This document shows, piece after piece, positions 1 through 6,904 of a stretch of 18,286 nucleotides of DNA. Position numbers and translations under genes: made by a program. Location: the NCBI GenBank assembly GCA_902475785.1, contig CABSAN010000044.1, forward strand, positions 1 through 18,286, read 5' to 3'. This DNA is from an uncultured Collinsella sp. (lineage in GTDB: Bacteria > Actinomycetota > Coriobacteriia > Coriobacteriales > Coriobacteriaceae). The first letter of the stretch is position 1; every line of letters begins with the position of its first letter. The notes below the pieces were generated by a model. It did no database searches. It had not been told where the DNA came from and worked only from the letters and a program-made list of their open reading frames with translations.

Positions 1-88
1 CGGTCCCGTTCCGAACCCGGAAGCTAAGCCCCATCGCGCCGAGAGTACTGCGGGGTCAGCCCGTGGGAGGCCAGGGCGCCGCTGACCG
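1..88 (+). rRNA. rrf: 5S ribosomal RNA, 3' part (5' end outside window)
   Basis: The opening bases match the conserved middle and 3' part of bacterial 5S rRNA: the CCGAACCCGGAAGCTAAG loop, then GAGAGTACTG, and a closing helix ending near CGCCGCTGACC. The exact 3' end (about 86 to 90) is estimated. A strong intrinsic terminator follows 35 bases later, as expected for the last gene of an rRNA operon. The first part of the gene and the 16S and 23S genes would lie to the left of the window. Confidence 0.95.
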
Positions 89-122
89 GTGGACGGCACC
101 GAGCCGTCTGCTTGAACTGAAG

Positions 123-154
123 AAGGGGGAGGCCTCGCGGCCTCCCCCTTTTTT
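123..154 (+). terminator. Intrinsic terminator of the rRNA operon
   Basis: A perfect 12-bp stem (AAGGGGGAGGCC at 123-134, TCGC loop, GGCCTCCCCCTT at 139-150) runs directly into a T tract ending at 154. It lies just after the 5S rRNA and is a textbook rho-independent terminator. Confidence 0.95.
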
Positions 155-221
155 GTGTTAATAACTCATAATGTAGTTGCATTTCACCCGTGACCCGGTT
201 GGGCTTATGGGAAATGAGCCT

Positions 222-689
222 TTATTTAAAGACAATAAATCGAATCACAAGGGCAACTGCTATGACCACAATGATCAAAAGCAGGAATTGGACTCGATGC
301 TGCTTACGTCGTTTACTTGATGAGACGAAGATGGTTTTCCCTTGTTTTGGCGTCTCGAGATAACGAGCCGAATGCTTTAAGGTTTGCTTAGGTCGAGGAC
401 CTCTTTGCTGTCGAGTTTTGGATGTTTTCGTCGGGTTGTCATTGATTGCGCTGTTTTTTGATAACGGTGCATCTTTCAGATATACGGGATCGCCCGATGC
501 GACGCCCATATGCTTACGTCCCGTCTGGGCATCCTCGAGCGTTTGATATCGATTTCTCGTCACATACTCGGGCTCTGAATCATTAATGGGCTCTTGTGAG
601 ATGTGGGGGCGATGGAACCGTGGCGGCTGCGTGGAAGTATCTTCCCCCTCTGTCGGCATAAACATATTGTTCTGGTTTCGGTCGTCCAT
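222..689 (-). CDS. Small C-terminally anchored membrane protein, function unknown
   Basis: This 155-residue protein belongs to no family I recognise. The first 125 or so residues are polar, rich in Asn, Gln, Thr, Arg and Lys, and look disordered. A basic stretch (SSKRRKQHRVQ, about 124-134) leads into one hydrophobic segment (about 135-152) that ends at the last residue. That pattern suggests a tail anchor with the bulk in the cytoplasm by the positive-inside rule. The start ATG is preceded by AAAGGG about 4 bases away and by a TACAAT -10 on the same strand. The coding sequence is visibly more A+T-rich than its neighbours, which could mean foreign origin or weak constraint. It converges on the 5S gene and diverges from hsp20. 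The ORF is clear; the function is not assigned. Confidence 0.7.
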   Translation of the reverse strand: MDDRNQNNMFMPTEGEDTSTQPPRFHRPHISQEPINDSEPEYVTRNRYQTLEDAQTGRKHMGVASGDPVYLKDAPLSKNSAINDNPTKTSKTRQQRGPRPKQTLKHSARYLETPKQGKTIFVSSSKRRKQHRVQFLLLIIVVIAVALVIRFIVFK

Positions 690-728
690 GATGCCCTTTA
701 GCTCGTTACCAACAACGTGTACGCGCTC

Positions 729-734
729 ATTGTA
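729..734 (-). promoter_or_regulatory. Putative -10 element for the small membrane protein gene
   Basis: ATTGTA on the plus strand reads TACAAT on the minus strand, about 40 bases before the start codon at 689. No convincing -35 is seen at 16 to 19 bp. The same hexamer recurs before four other genes in the window. Confidence 0.45.
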
Positions 735-834
735 AGCCCCTTGTTATTTGTAGCTGTGGACATACTCGTTATTTAAGCCCTGGTTCAAAGAACCTTAACC
801 TTCCCTAAACCTGAGTCATACGCACTTAGATATT

Positions 835-900
835 CTTATAGTATTGGACTCAAAAAACCTTATAGTCGATGTATATATGAGCTCCGGGTGGGCATATATA
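835..900 (+). promoter_or_regulatory. Probable hsp20 promoter/regulatory region
   Basis: This very A+T-rich stretch lies upstream of hsp20 in an otherwise G+C-rich window. It holds an 8-base direct repeat CTTATAGT (835-842 and 859-866, 24 bp apart), a TTGGAC -35 candidate (844-849), and mirrored TATATAT (872-878) and ATATATA (894-900). TGAGTC (812-817) and GACTCA (847-852) form an inverted pair further upstream. I do not see the canonical CIRCE element (TTAGCACTC-N9-GAGTGCTAA) or HAIR element (CTTGAGT-N7-ACTCAAG). The start site and regulator are unresolved. Confidence 0.4.
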
Positions 901-966
901 AGAGCGTCAAAAGAAGTCCCAGTCACCTAGAAGATGACTCGGCAGTCCTATAAAGGAGTGGTAAAC

Positions 967-1398
967 ATGGCAAGCATGGTTCCTTATCGTTCGGTTTTTG
1001 GCGTTCGTCCCTCTGCAAGCTCGCTGTTCGATCTGTTTGATGATATGAGTGACCTGGCGAACGGCTCGATTGCCTCTAAGGCGTTCCCCGTTGACGTTGA
1101 GGATAAGGGCGATGGCTATGAGGTCAAGGCTTATCTGACCGGCGTCGCCAAGGACGATATCGATGTCGAGCTTAACGAGGGCCGTCTGTCCATTAGCGTG
1201 AATGTCGAGGAAGACGATGAGAACGAGGGCAAGAACTTCCTGCAGAAGGAGTTCAGCTCGTACAGCGCGACGCGTGGCGTGTATCTTAAGGACGCTTCTA
1301 GCGAGGGCCTCTCGGCTAAGTACGCTGACGGCATCCTGACCGTTACGGTTCCCAAGATCGTCGAGAAGAAGAACGTTACGAAGATCTCCATCGACTAA
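967..1398 (+). CDS. Hsp20 small heat-shock protein (alpha-crystallin family)
   Basis: This 143-residue ATP-independent holdase chaperone binds unfolding proteins in the cytoplasm. After a short variable N-terminus (about 1-37) comes an alpha-crystallin domain (about 38-137). It has the typical PVDVEDKGDGYEVKAYLTGV strand pair, the DIDVELNEGRLSI strand, an FxxRxF-like region (KEFSSYSATRGVYL), and the A-x-x-x-(D/N)-G-(I/V)-L-x-(V/I) signature as AKYADGILTVTVPK. I chose the ATG at 967 because AAGGAG lies 8 bases before it. An in-frame ATG at 934 would place that ribosome site inside the gene. It is transcribed alone and ends at a strong shared terminator. Heat or stress control is expected from the family and from the unusual A+T-rich promoter, but is not shown. 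Confidence 0.93.
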   Translation: MASMVPYRSVFGVRPSASSLFDLFDDMSDLANGSIASKAFPVDVEDKGDGYEVKAYLTGVAKDDIDVELNEGRLSISVNVEEDDENEGKNFLQKEFSSYSATRGVYLKDASSEGLSAKYADGILTVTVPKIVEKKNVTKISID

Positions 1399-1432
1399 CT
1401 TCGTTGATGTTCTGCGCTATTAAAAGATAACG

Positions 1433-1466
1433 AAAGGGGCTGGGAAGCGATTCCCGGCCCCTTTTG
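1433..1466. terminator. Shared bidirectional terminator between hsp20 and the MBL hydrolase gene
   Basis: The stem AAAGGGGCTGGGAA (1433-1446), loop GCGA and TTCCCGGCCCCTTTT (one G-T wobble) lie between two convergent genes. T-rich tails on both strands let it serve either direction. Confidence 0.85.
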
Positions 1467-1480
1467 CTGTCTAGGAAAGC

Positions 1481-2290
1481 CTATTGAATGGTTGCTGGCC
1501 GATACTGGCTTGCGGGGCATATCGAGAGTTTTCGTGATCCTTGGAGAAGGGTGGCGGAGCTGCCGACCTCGTCATCCAGGGTTGCGGCTAGAGCTTTGGC
1601 ATAGCTTTTGACGGTAAGGCTCGGACGATTGTTATCTTGGCTGATATGCATGGCAATGAGCTGTTCGGTGCGATCGGTAACAAGCTCGCGTGCGGCTTCG
1701 GCTGCCTGATCGTTGGAGAGATGCCCTTTTGTAGATAGGATGCGCTCCTGCAGAAAGCGGGGATATTCTCCCTCGCGCAGCATGGTCACATCGTGGTTGC
1801 TTTCGAGCGCGAGGACTCGACAATCTTTGAGGGTGTTCATGGCTTGGCTCGATAGCTCTCCGGTGTCGGTGGCAAAGCCGATGGAATCATCGAGGGCGTC
1901 GAATCGATAGCCGACTGGATTGATGACATCGTGTGATGTTGAGTAGGTTTGCACGTGGATGCCGGCAATGGATAGGGTGTCACCGGGATCGAATTCCTCG
2001 ACAGGCAGATGCGAAAGATTTTCTTTGCTCGAAAGTGTGCCCCTGCTGGCAAAGATGGGGCCGTGCCAGTGCTTGCACCAGACATCGAGACCCTTGATGT
2101 GATCGCTATGCTCATGAGTAATGAGAAGAGCCGAGACGTTGTCTGCCGAGAGCCCCAGTTCTGCCATGCGCTTTAATGTCTCGCGCCGAGAAAGACCGTC
2201 GTCAATCATGATGAGCCCCTGGGGGCCTTCGATGAGCGCGCAGTTGCCTTTTGAGCCGCTGCCAAGGATATGAAGGTGCAGACGAGACAT
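1481..2290 (-). CDS. MBL-fold metal-dependent hydrolase, WalJ/YycJ type
   Basis: This 269-residue predicted cytoplasmic metallo-beta-lactamase-fold hydrolase opens with HILGSGSKGNCALIE, the usual first strand of the YycJ/WalJ subfamily. The metal motif THEHSDH is at residues 58-64. Later ligand regions are TSHDVINPVGY, the FATDTGE aspartate and ESNHD. The family includes exonuclease-like enzymes linked to the WalRK cell-wall regulon in Firmicutes; here there is no walRK neighbour, so the substrate is uncertain. I chose the ATG at 2290 because the family's first strand starts right after it. A longer in-frame start at 2371 would overlap the tilS start and add unrelated residues. The ribosome site is weak (TTGGA). 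It diverges from tilS with a gap of only 48 bp. Confidence 0.88.
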   Translation of the reverse strand: MSRLHLHILGSGSKGNCALIEGPQGLIMIDDGLSRRETLKRMAELGLSADNVSALLITHEHSDHIKGLDVWCKHWHGPIFASRGTLSSKENLSHLPVEEFDPGDTLSIAGIHVQTYSTSHDVINPVGYRFDALDDSIGFATDTGELSSQAMNTLKDCRVLALESNHDVTMLREGEYPRFLQERILSTKGHLSNDQAAEAARELVTDRTEQLIAMHISQDNNRPSLTVKSYAKALAATLDDEVGSSATLLQGSRKLSICPASQYRPATIQ

Positions 2291-2304
2291 AAGATTCCAA
2301 AGGA

Positions 2305-2310
2305 TACAAT
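2305..2310 (+). promoter_or_regulatory. Putative -10 element for tilS
   Basis: TACAAT lies 29 bases before the tilS ATG, in the 48-bp divergent gap, followed by the ribosome site AGAGGAGGA (2326-2334). No good -35 is visible; the upstream bases would fall in the first codons of the divergent gene. Confidence 0.4.
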
Positions 2311-2338
2311 GGGTGAGAACGAATAGAGGAGGAAGCAA

Positions 2339-3880
2339 ATGCCAACGGTATCTCAGCATTATGGACGCCATACTGCATCGTGGGCCGATGATAAAGCCCT
2401 GGCAACGCGGCAGACGGCTGCCCCCGTGGTGCTCATGGTATCAGGTGGTGCGGACTCGACGGCTTTGCTTCTTATGGCGTGCACATCAAAGTTGGATATT
2501 CTGGATGGGCGTGGTGTAGCCCCCATCGCGCGCGAGCGACTGCACGTGCTGCATGTGAACCATCATCTGCGCGGCGAGGCCTCCGATGGCGACGAGGCCT
2601 TCGTGCGTGAGCTCTGCGCGCAATATGGTCTACCGCTGTGTGTTGAGCATGCCTATTTTGATGATGAATCGGGCAATATCGAGGCGGCTGCCCGCGAGGT
2701 GCGCTATGCCGCGGCGCGGAGGTATGTTCGCGAGCTCTGCGCCCAGACGGGGGCACCGCGAACGGCGGCTCGTATCTGCACTGCGCACACGTCTTCTGAT
2801 CGGGCGGAAACGTTTTTGATGAACGCGATTAAGGGTTCGGGGCCCGCTGGTCTATCGAGCATTCCTCGCCGGAGGAATATCGTGGTGCGTCCCTTGCTCG
2901 ACTTGACTCATGATGAGCTCGTAGGCTATCTGCAGGTGCATGGTCAGCCGTGGCGAGAGGACGAGAGCAACGAGGACGTGTCGTACTTGCGTAACTACGT
3001 GCGCCATCGGGTGATGCCGGTAGTGGCGCAGCGTAACGCGAGCGTCTGCAAGACGATTGGCACCGCCTGCGAGATCCTAGGCGATGAGGACGCCTTTCTT
3101 TCCCAACTTTCCGCACAGGCGTTTCGAAGCTGCCTGCGTAAGGAGGCGGCGGGTGCATTGGTCCTTGACGCTCGCCGACTGGCCGCGGCCGAGGTGGTGA
3201 TTGTTCGGCGCATGGTGCGACTGGCAATTAAGCGTATCGACCCCGACGCTCGCCCGGAGATGCGGCATGTGGAGCGCGTGCTCGCCTGTGTCGCCGAGGG
3301 CTCGGGTTCGGTCACGCTGCCGGCGGGAATCGACGCGCGCGTGGAGTTTGGCATGCTGTCATTTAAGGCCCCGGCGGCGCGCGAGGGGTTAGTTGCCGAT
3401 TGGGTCACCATTCCCGGTCGATTGCCGCTGGGGGCGGGCCGCATTCTGGTGGCAGAGCCGATGGCTGTGGAGCCGGGGTGTGATATTGTGCGCCGTGCCC
3501 GCGAGCTCGCGGGTGCCGGAGGGGTGACCGCTATGGTGGATGCCGCGACGCTGGGCTTTGCCGATCGCGATAGCGAACGGATGCTCGCCGGCTCGCGCGG
3601 GGAGATTCCCGCCGAGGCGCGTTTGGCGCGTCTGTGGGTAGACGGTCCCGCGCCGGGGGATGTGATGTGTCCGTTGGGCATGAGTGGGCGAAGTAAGAAG
3701 GTATCTGACCTGCTCAACGAGGCTCGCATTCCCGTTTCTGAGCGCGCAGGCGTCCCCGTGGTGAGAACGGCTCCGGGAGGTGCCGTGGTATGGGTCGCAG
3801 GCGTTCGCACGGACGAGCGTTTTAAATGCACGGCCGCAACGCGCGTGGCGTATCTGCTTCGTGTGGTCGATGCGGAATAG
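2339..3880 (+). CDS. tilS: tRNA(Ile)-lysidine synthase
   Basis: TilS converts the wobble cytidine of the AUA-reading tRNA-Ile to lysidine using ATP and lysine. The N-type ATP-pyrophosphatase P-loop SGGADSTALL starts at residue 35. It is followed by HVNHHLRGEASDGDEAFV, then HTSSDRAETFLMNAIKGSGPAGL, and the conserved ESNEDVSYLRNYVRHRVMP segment. The C-terminal TilS domain is evident in KKVSDLLNEARIPVSERAGVPVV. The length of 513 residues fits the long form with all domains. The start has a strong purine-rich ribosome site 4 to 12 bases upstream. The gene is essential in most bacteria and sits before hpt and ftsH, an order widely conserved in Firmicutes and Actinobacteria. The middle third is less conserved, as usual. 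Confidence 0.95.
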   Translation: MPTVSQHYGRHTASWADDKALATRQTAAPVVLMVSGGADSTALLLMACTSKLDILDGRGVAPIARERLHVLHVNHHLRGEASDGDEAFVRELCAQYGLPLCVEHAYFDDESGNIEAAAREVRYAAARRYVRELCAQTGAPRTAARICTAHTSSDRAETFLMNAIKGSGPAGLSSIPRRRNIVVRPLLDLTHDELVGYLQVHGQPWREDESNEDVSYLRNYVRHRVMPVVAQRNASVCKTIGTACEILGDEDAFLSQLSAQAFRSCLRKEAAGALVLDARRLAAAEVVIVRRMVRLAIKRIDPDARPEMRHVERVLACVAEGSGSVTLPAGIDARVEFGMLSFKAPAAREGLVADWVTIPGRLPLGAGRILVAEPMAVEPGCDIVRRARELAGAGGVTAMVDAATLGFADRDSERMLAGSRGEIPAEARLARLWVDGPAPGDVMCPLGMSGRSKKVSDLLNEARIPVSERAGVPVVRTAPGGAVVWVAGVRTDERFKCTAATRVAYLLRVVDAE

Positions 3881-3965
3881 CGTCCCACGCCAGCTATTCT
3901 GTGCGACGTTAACGGTATTCCCGCGCTGATGGCGTATGGGCTGGAAAATATACACCGTGCGCTGA

Positions 3966-3971
3966 TAGAAT
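3966..3971 (+). promoter_or_regulatory. Possible -10 element for hpt-ftsH
   Basis: TAGAAT lies 57 bases before the hpt start in a 147-bp gap that holds no other gene or clear hairpin. The -35 is poor (CTGGAA at 3941-3946 with a 19-bp spacer). Readthrough from tilS is equally possible because no terminator separates them. Confidence 0.3.
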
Positions 3972-4027
3972 GTGAAGTTCGCGTCCATACGGCGGTGTGT
4001 GGGCGATAAGCACAAGAAAGGGTTGTC

Positions 4028-4576
4028 ATGGCTTCTCAACATCCGGATATCGAGAAGGTTCTGTTTACGCAGGAGGATATCGACGGTATCGTCTCTCGCC
4101 TAGGCGAGCAGATTACTCGCGACTACGCGGGTAAGGATCTGGTGCTGATTGCGGTCCTGCGCGGCGCTGTGGTCTTTATGGGCGACCTGATGCGCAAGAT
4201 CGAGCTGCCGACCAACATCGATTTCATGGCTGTTTCGAGCTATGGCAACGGTGTGAAGTCCTCGGGTATCGTGCGTATCATTAAGGACCTGGATATCGAC
4301 ATCCGCGGTCGCGACGTGCTGATCGTCGAGGACATTCTGGACTCGGGCCTGACGCTCAAGTATCTGATGAAGAACCTCGAGAGCCGCAAGCCCGCTTCTC
4401 TGGAGGTCGCTGCCTTCCTGTGGAAGGACGTTGAGGACCGTACCTCGGCCGTCACGCCCAAGTATGTTGGAACCCATTGCCCCGATGCCTTTGTGGTGGG
4501 CTACGGCCTCGACTATGCCGAGCGCTATCGTAACCTTCCGTATCTGGGCATTTTGAAACCGGAGGTTTATTCGTAA
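4028..4576 (+). CDS. hpt: Hypoxanthine (guanine) phosphoribosyltransferase
   Basis: This 182-residue purine-salvage enzyme joins hypoxanthine or guanine to PRPP, giving IMP or GMP. The PRPP-binding motif VLIVEDILDSGLTL is at residues 97-110. VLRGAVVFMGDLMR (about 43-56) and MAVSSYGNG give the other conserved loops. The C-terminal VVGYGLDYAERYRNLPYLG is the standard purine-contact and closing segment. AAGAAAGGG precedes the ATG. The stop codon is one base before the ftsH start, so the two are almost certainly cotranscribed and possibly translationally coupled. Nothing is unusual in length or motifs. Confidence 0.96.
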   Translation: MASQHPDIEKVLFTQEDIDGIVSRLGEQITRDYAGKDLVLIAVLRGAVVFMGDLMRKIELPTNIDFMAVSSYGNGVKSSGIVRIIKDLDIDIRGRDVLIVEDILDSGLTLKYLMKNLESRKPASLEVAAFLWKDVEDRTSAVTPKYVGTHCPDAFVVGYGLDYAERYRNLPYLGILKPEVYS

Positions 4577-4577
4577 G

Positions 4578-6716
4578 ATGCCCGACGACCGTAACGATAA
4601 CAATTCCCAGACTCCCCGGGAGCCTAAGATCCCGGGGATGCCCGGAGGCAAGAAGCCCACGCGTACGGGCTGGCTGTATTTTATTTTGGCTTGCGCGCTT
4701 CTGGGCTACGCCTTCTTTAACATGGGCTCCGGCTTTGCCAATTCCAGCAATACCGTAAAGCTCGCGACGAGCGAGATGGTGAGCGCCATCAAGCAGGATC
4801 GCGTCGAAGATCTGACCTATACGGTTCAAGACGGAAGCGTGACGGGTCATTACTGGAAGACGAAGAAGGACAAGGGCGATACGAGCGAGCTCAAGAGCTT
4901 CTCCTCGACCTATGTCGGCTCCGATTCGCTTGCCGAGCTTATGGCGGAGCACCCCGATACCAAGTACATCGTCAACACCAATGATCCCGATTTTTGGGGC
5001 GATCTGGCGATGAGCGTGCTTCCAACGATCGCCCTGATCGCCATCATGTTCTACTTTATGCGCCAGATGATGGGCGCCAACAACAGGAACATGCAGTTTG
5101 GCAAGACCAACGCCAAGACCAACGAGGCCACGCGCCCCAAGGTCAAGTTTGAAGACGTTGCCGGCGTGGACGAGGCAGTCGAGGAACTCGAGGAGATCCG
5201 CGACTTTTTGAGCGATCCGGATCGCTATCGCAAGTTGGGCGCCAAGATCCCGCGCGGCGTGTTGCTGGTGGGCCCTCCGGGCACCGGTAAAACGCTGCTG
5301 GCCAAGGCCGTTGCCGGCGAGGCGGGCGTGCCGTTTTTTAGCATCTCGGGTTCCGACTTTGTCGAGATGTTCGTGGGTGTCGGCGCCAGCCGCGTGCGTG
5401 ACCTCTTTAAGGAGGCCAAGTCCCAGGCCCCGTCGATCATCTTCATCGATGAGATCGATGCCGTGGGACGTCAGCGCGGAGCTGGCTTGGGCGGCGGTCA
5501 CGATGAGCGCGAGCAGACGCTCAACCAGCTGCTGGTCGAGATGGACGGTTTTGAGGAGAGCGAGTCGGTCATCCTGATCGCTGCAACCAACCGTCCTGAC
5601 ATCCTGGATCCGGCATTGCTGCGTCCCGGTCGTTTTGACCGTCAGGTCACGGTCGACCGTCCGGATGTGAAGGGCCGCGAGCAGATCTTGCGCGTGCATG
5701 CCGAGAACAAGCCGATGGACGAGGACGTGAAGTTTGAGAAGCTCGCCCAGATGACCGTTGGCTTCACCGGCGCCGATCTGGCAAATCTGCTCAACGAGTC
5801 TGCGCTGCTGGCTGCCCGCCGCCATCGTTCCGTGATCTCGATGGACGAGGTCGAGGAATCGATGGAGCGCGTGATTGCCGGTCCGCAGCGCAAGGGTCGC
5901 GTGATGACCGAGGCCGAGCGCACCACGATTGCCTACCACGAGAGCGGTCACGCTCTGGTGGGCCACATCCTGGAGCACTCCGATCCGGTTCACAAGATCT
6001 CGATCGTCAGCCGCGGCCAGGCTTTGGGTTACACGCTGCAGCTTCCGCAAGAGGATCACTTCCTCAAGACCAAGAACGAGATGCTCGACGAGCTTGCCGT
6101 GTTCTTGGGCGGTCGCGTGGCCGAGGAGCTCATGTGCGACGACATCACGTCGGGCGCGAGCAACGATCTGGAGCGCGCGACCAAGATGGCGCGCGAGATG
6201 GTCACGCGCCTGGGCATGAGCGAGGAGCTTGGAACGCAGGTGTTTGGTGAGGCGCAGCATCAGGTATTCCTGGGCCGCGACTATGCCGACCATCAGGATT
6301 ACTCCGAGGAGACGGCGCGTCGCATCGATATCGAGGTCCAGCGCATTATGCGTGAGGCCCATCGTCGTGCGGTCGAGATCCTGGATGCCCGTCGCGATCA
6401 GCTTGACCTGATGGCCAAGGTACTGCTTGAGCGCGAGACCGTCGAGGGTGACGCCGTGAACGCCCTGCTCGACAACGAGTGGGATGTCTACCTTGAGCGC
6501 GAGGGCGATATCCTGGCGGCCAAGGAGGAGCGCAACGCCAAGGCGGCCGGCATGCCGACCAAGAAGCGTGCGCCTCGCATGAGCGAGGAGGAGCTGGCGG
6601 CTGATGCCGCGGCATTTGCGCAGGCGGCTATGCAGGAGGATGCCGAAGCCACATCCGAGACTGACGATGATGACTGTGCCGTCAATGCCGGTGCCGACGC
6701 CGACGACGACAAATAG
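4578..6716 (+). CDS. ftsH: ATP-dependent zinc metalloprotease FtsH
   Basis: This 712-residue membrane AAA+ protease degrades misassembled membrane proteins and unstable regulators. Two membrane segments (about 32-54 and 143-161) flank an extracytoplasmic domain. The AAA module has Walker A GPPGTGKT (232-239), pore loop MFVGVG (264-269), Walker B IIFIDEID (287-294), and the second region of homology with the arginine fingers (about 336-355). The zinc site is HESGH (454-458), with Ser where many homologues have Ala, plus the third ligand Asp530 in SGASNDLERAT. The C-terminal 60 or so residues are Ala-rich, then strongly acidic, ending in a run of Asp. GGAGGT lies inside the end of hpt, 11 bases before the ATG, so it is coupled to hpt. 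A strong terminator follows. Confidence 0.97.
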   Translation: MPDDRNDNNSQTPREPKIPGMPGGKKPTRTGWLYFILACALLGYAFFNMGSGFANSSNTVKLATSEMVSAIKQDRVEDLTYTVQDGSVTGHYWKTKKDKGDTSELKSFSSTYVGSDSLAELMAEHPDTKYIVNTNDPDFWGDLAMSVLPTIALIAIMFYFMRQMMGANNRNMQFGKTNAKTNEATRPKVKFEDVAGVDEAVEELEEIRDFLSDPDRYRKLGAKIPRGVLLVGPPGTGKTLLAKAVAGEAGVPFFSISGSDFVEMFVGVGASRVRDLFKEAKSQAPSIIFIDEIDAVGRQRGAGLGGGHDEREQTLNQLLVEMDGFEESESVILIAATNRPDILDPALLRPGRFDRQVTVDRPDVKGREQILRVHAENKPMDEDVKFEKLAQMTVGFTGADLANLLNESALLAARRHRSVISMDEVEESMERVIAGPQRKGRVMTEAERTTIAYHESGHALVGHILEHSDPVHKISIVSRGQALGYTLQLPQEDHFLKTKNEMLDELAVFLGGRVAEELMCDDITSGASNDLERATKMAREMVTRLGMSEELGTQVFGEAQHQVFLGRDYADHQDYSEETARRIDIEVQRIMREAHRRAVEILDARRDQLDLMAKVLLERETVEGDAVNALLDNEWDVYLEREGDILAAKEERNAKAAGMPTKKRAPRMSEEELAADAAAFAQAAMQEDAEATSETDDDDCAVNAGADADDDK

Positions 6717-6727
6717 TCTTTGTGGTG

Positions 6728-6763
6728 AAAGCCTCCGCGGGGAAACCTGCGGAGGCTTTTCTT
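6728..6763 (+). terminator. Intrinsic terminator after ftsH
   Basis: An 11-bp stem AAAGCCTCCGC (6728-6738) pairs with GCGGAGGCTTT (6749-6759), with further GG/CC pairing inside the loop. It runs into TTTTCTTTT 11 bases after the ftsH stop. Confidence 0.92.
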
Positions 6764-6786
6764 TTGAGCGATATGGGGCCATCTGC

Positions 6787-6842
6787 TGATTGGGGACAGA
6801 CTTAAATGAGCGTTTTCACGCATTTAAGTCTGTCCCCAATCA
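6787..6842. repeat. Perfect 22-bp inverted repeat, GGGGACAG type
   Basis: Arms at 6787-6808 and 6821-6842 are exact reverse complements. They contain TTGGGGACAGACTTAAATG and its complement. The 12-base centre can fold further (CGT against ACG). No T tract follows, and the ftsH terminator already lies upstream, so it is not needed for termination. The arms resemble the GGGGACAG palindromes that many genomes carry near REP-associated (Y1/IS200-like) transposase genes. That link is from memory; no transposase is in this window. Confidence 0.85.
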
Positions 6843-6874
6843 ACATTGCTGCGGCGCTTTTCCCGACTAAAGCG

Positions 6875-6880
6875 TACAAT
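6875..6880 (+). promoter_or_regulatory. Putative -10 element for the aminotransferase gene
   Basis: TACAAT lies 24 bases before the chosen ATG at 6905, between the inverted repeat and the gene. This places transcription initiation downstream of the repeat and supports the later start codon. A -35 is not clear. Confidence 0.5.
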
Positions 6881-6904
6881 AGCGCCTATGCGAAAGGGGA
6901 ACAG

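Noticed and set aside
934..966. Longer N-terminus for the Hsp20 gene from an ATG at 934
   Set aside because: The extension would translate the ribosome site AAAGGAG at 952-958, and the added residues do not resemble Hsp20. The ATG at 967 is well placed.
690..966. Canonical CIRCE or HAIR operator upstream of hsp20
   Set aside because: No match to either consensus with correct spacing; only a widely spaced TGAGTC/GACTCA pair is present.
2291..2371. Longer start for the MBL hydrolase at 2371
   Set aside because: It would overlap the tilS start, and the family's first beta strand begins right after the ATG at 2290.
4452..6782. Very long minus-strand open frame opposite ftsH
   Set aside because: It mirrors a strongly coding plus-strand gene with skewed codon use. 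Its Leu/His/Arg-rich translation is typical of an antisense shadow.
6806..6904. Longer aminotransferase start at 6806
   Set aside because: That ATG lies inside the perfect inverted repeat, upstream of the likely -10. A good ribosome site precedes the ATG at 6905.
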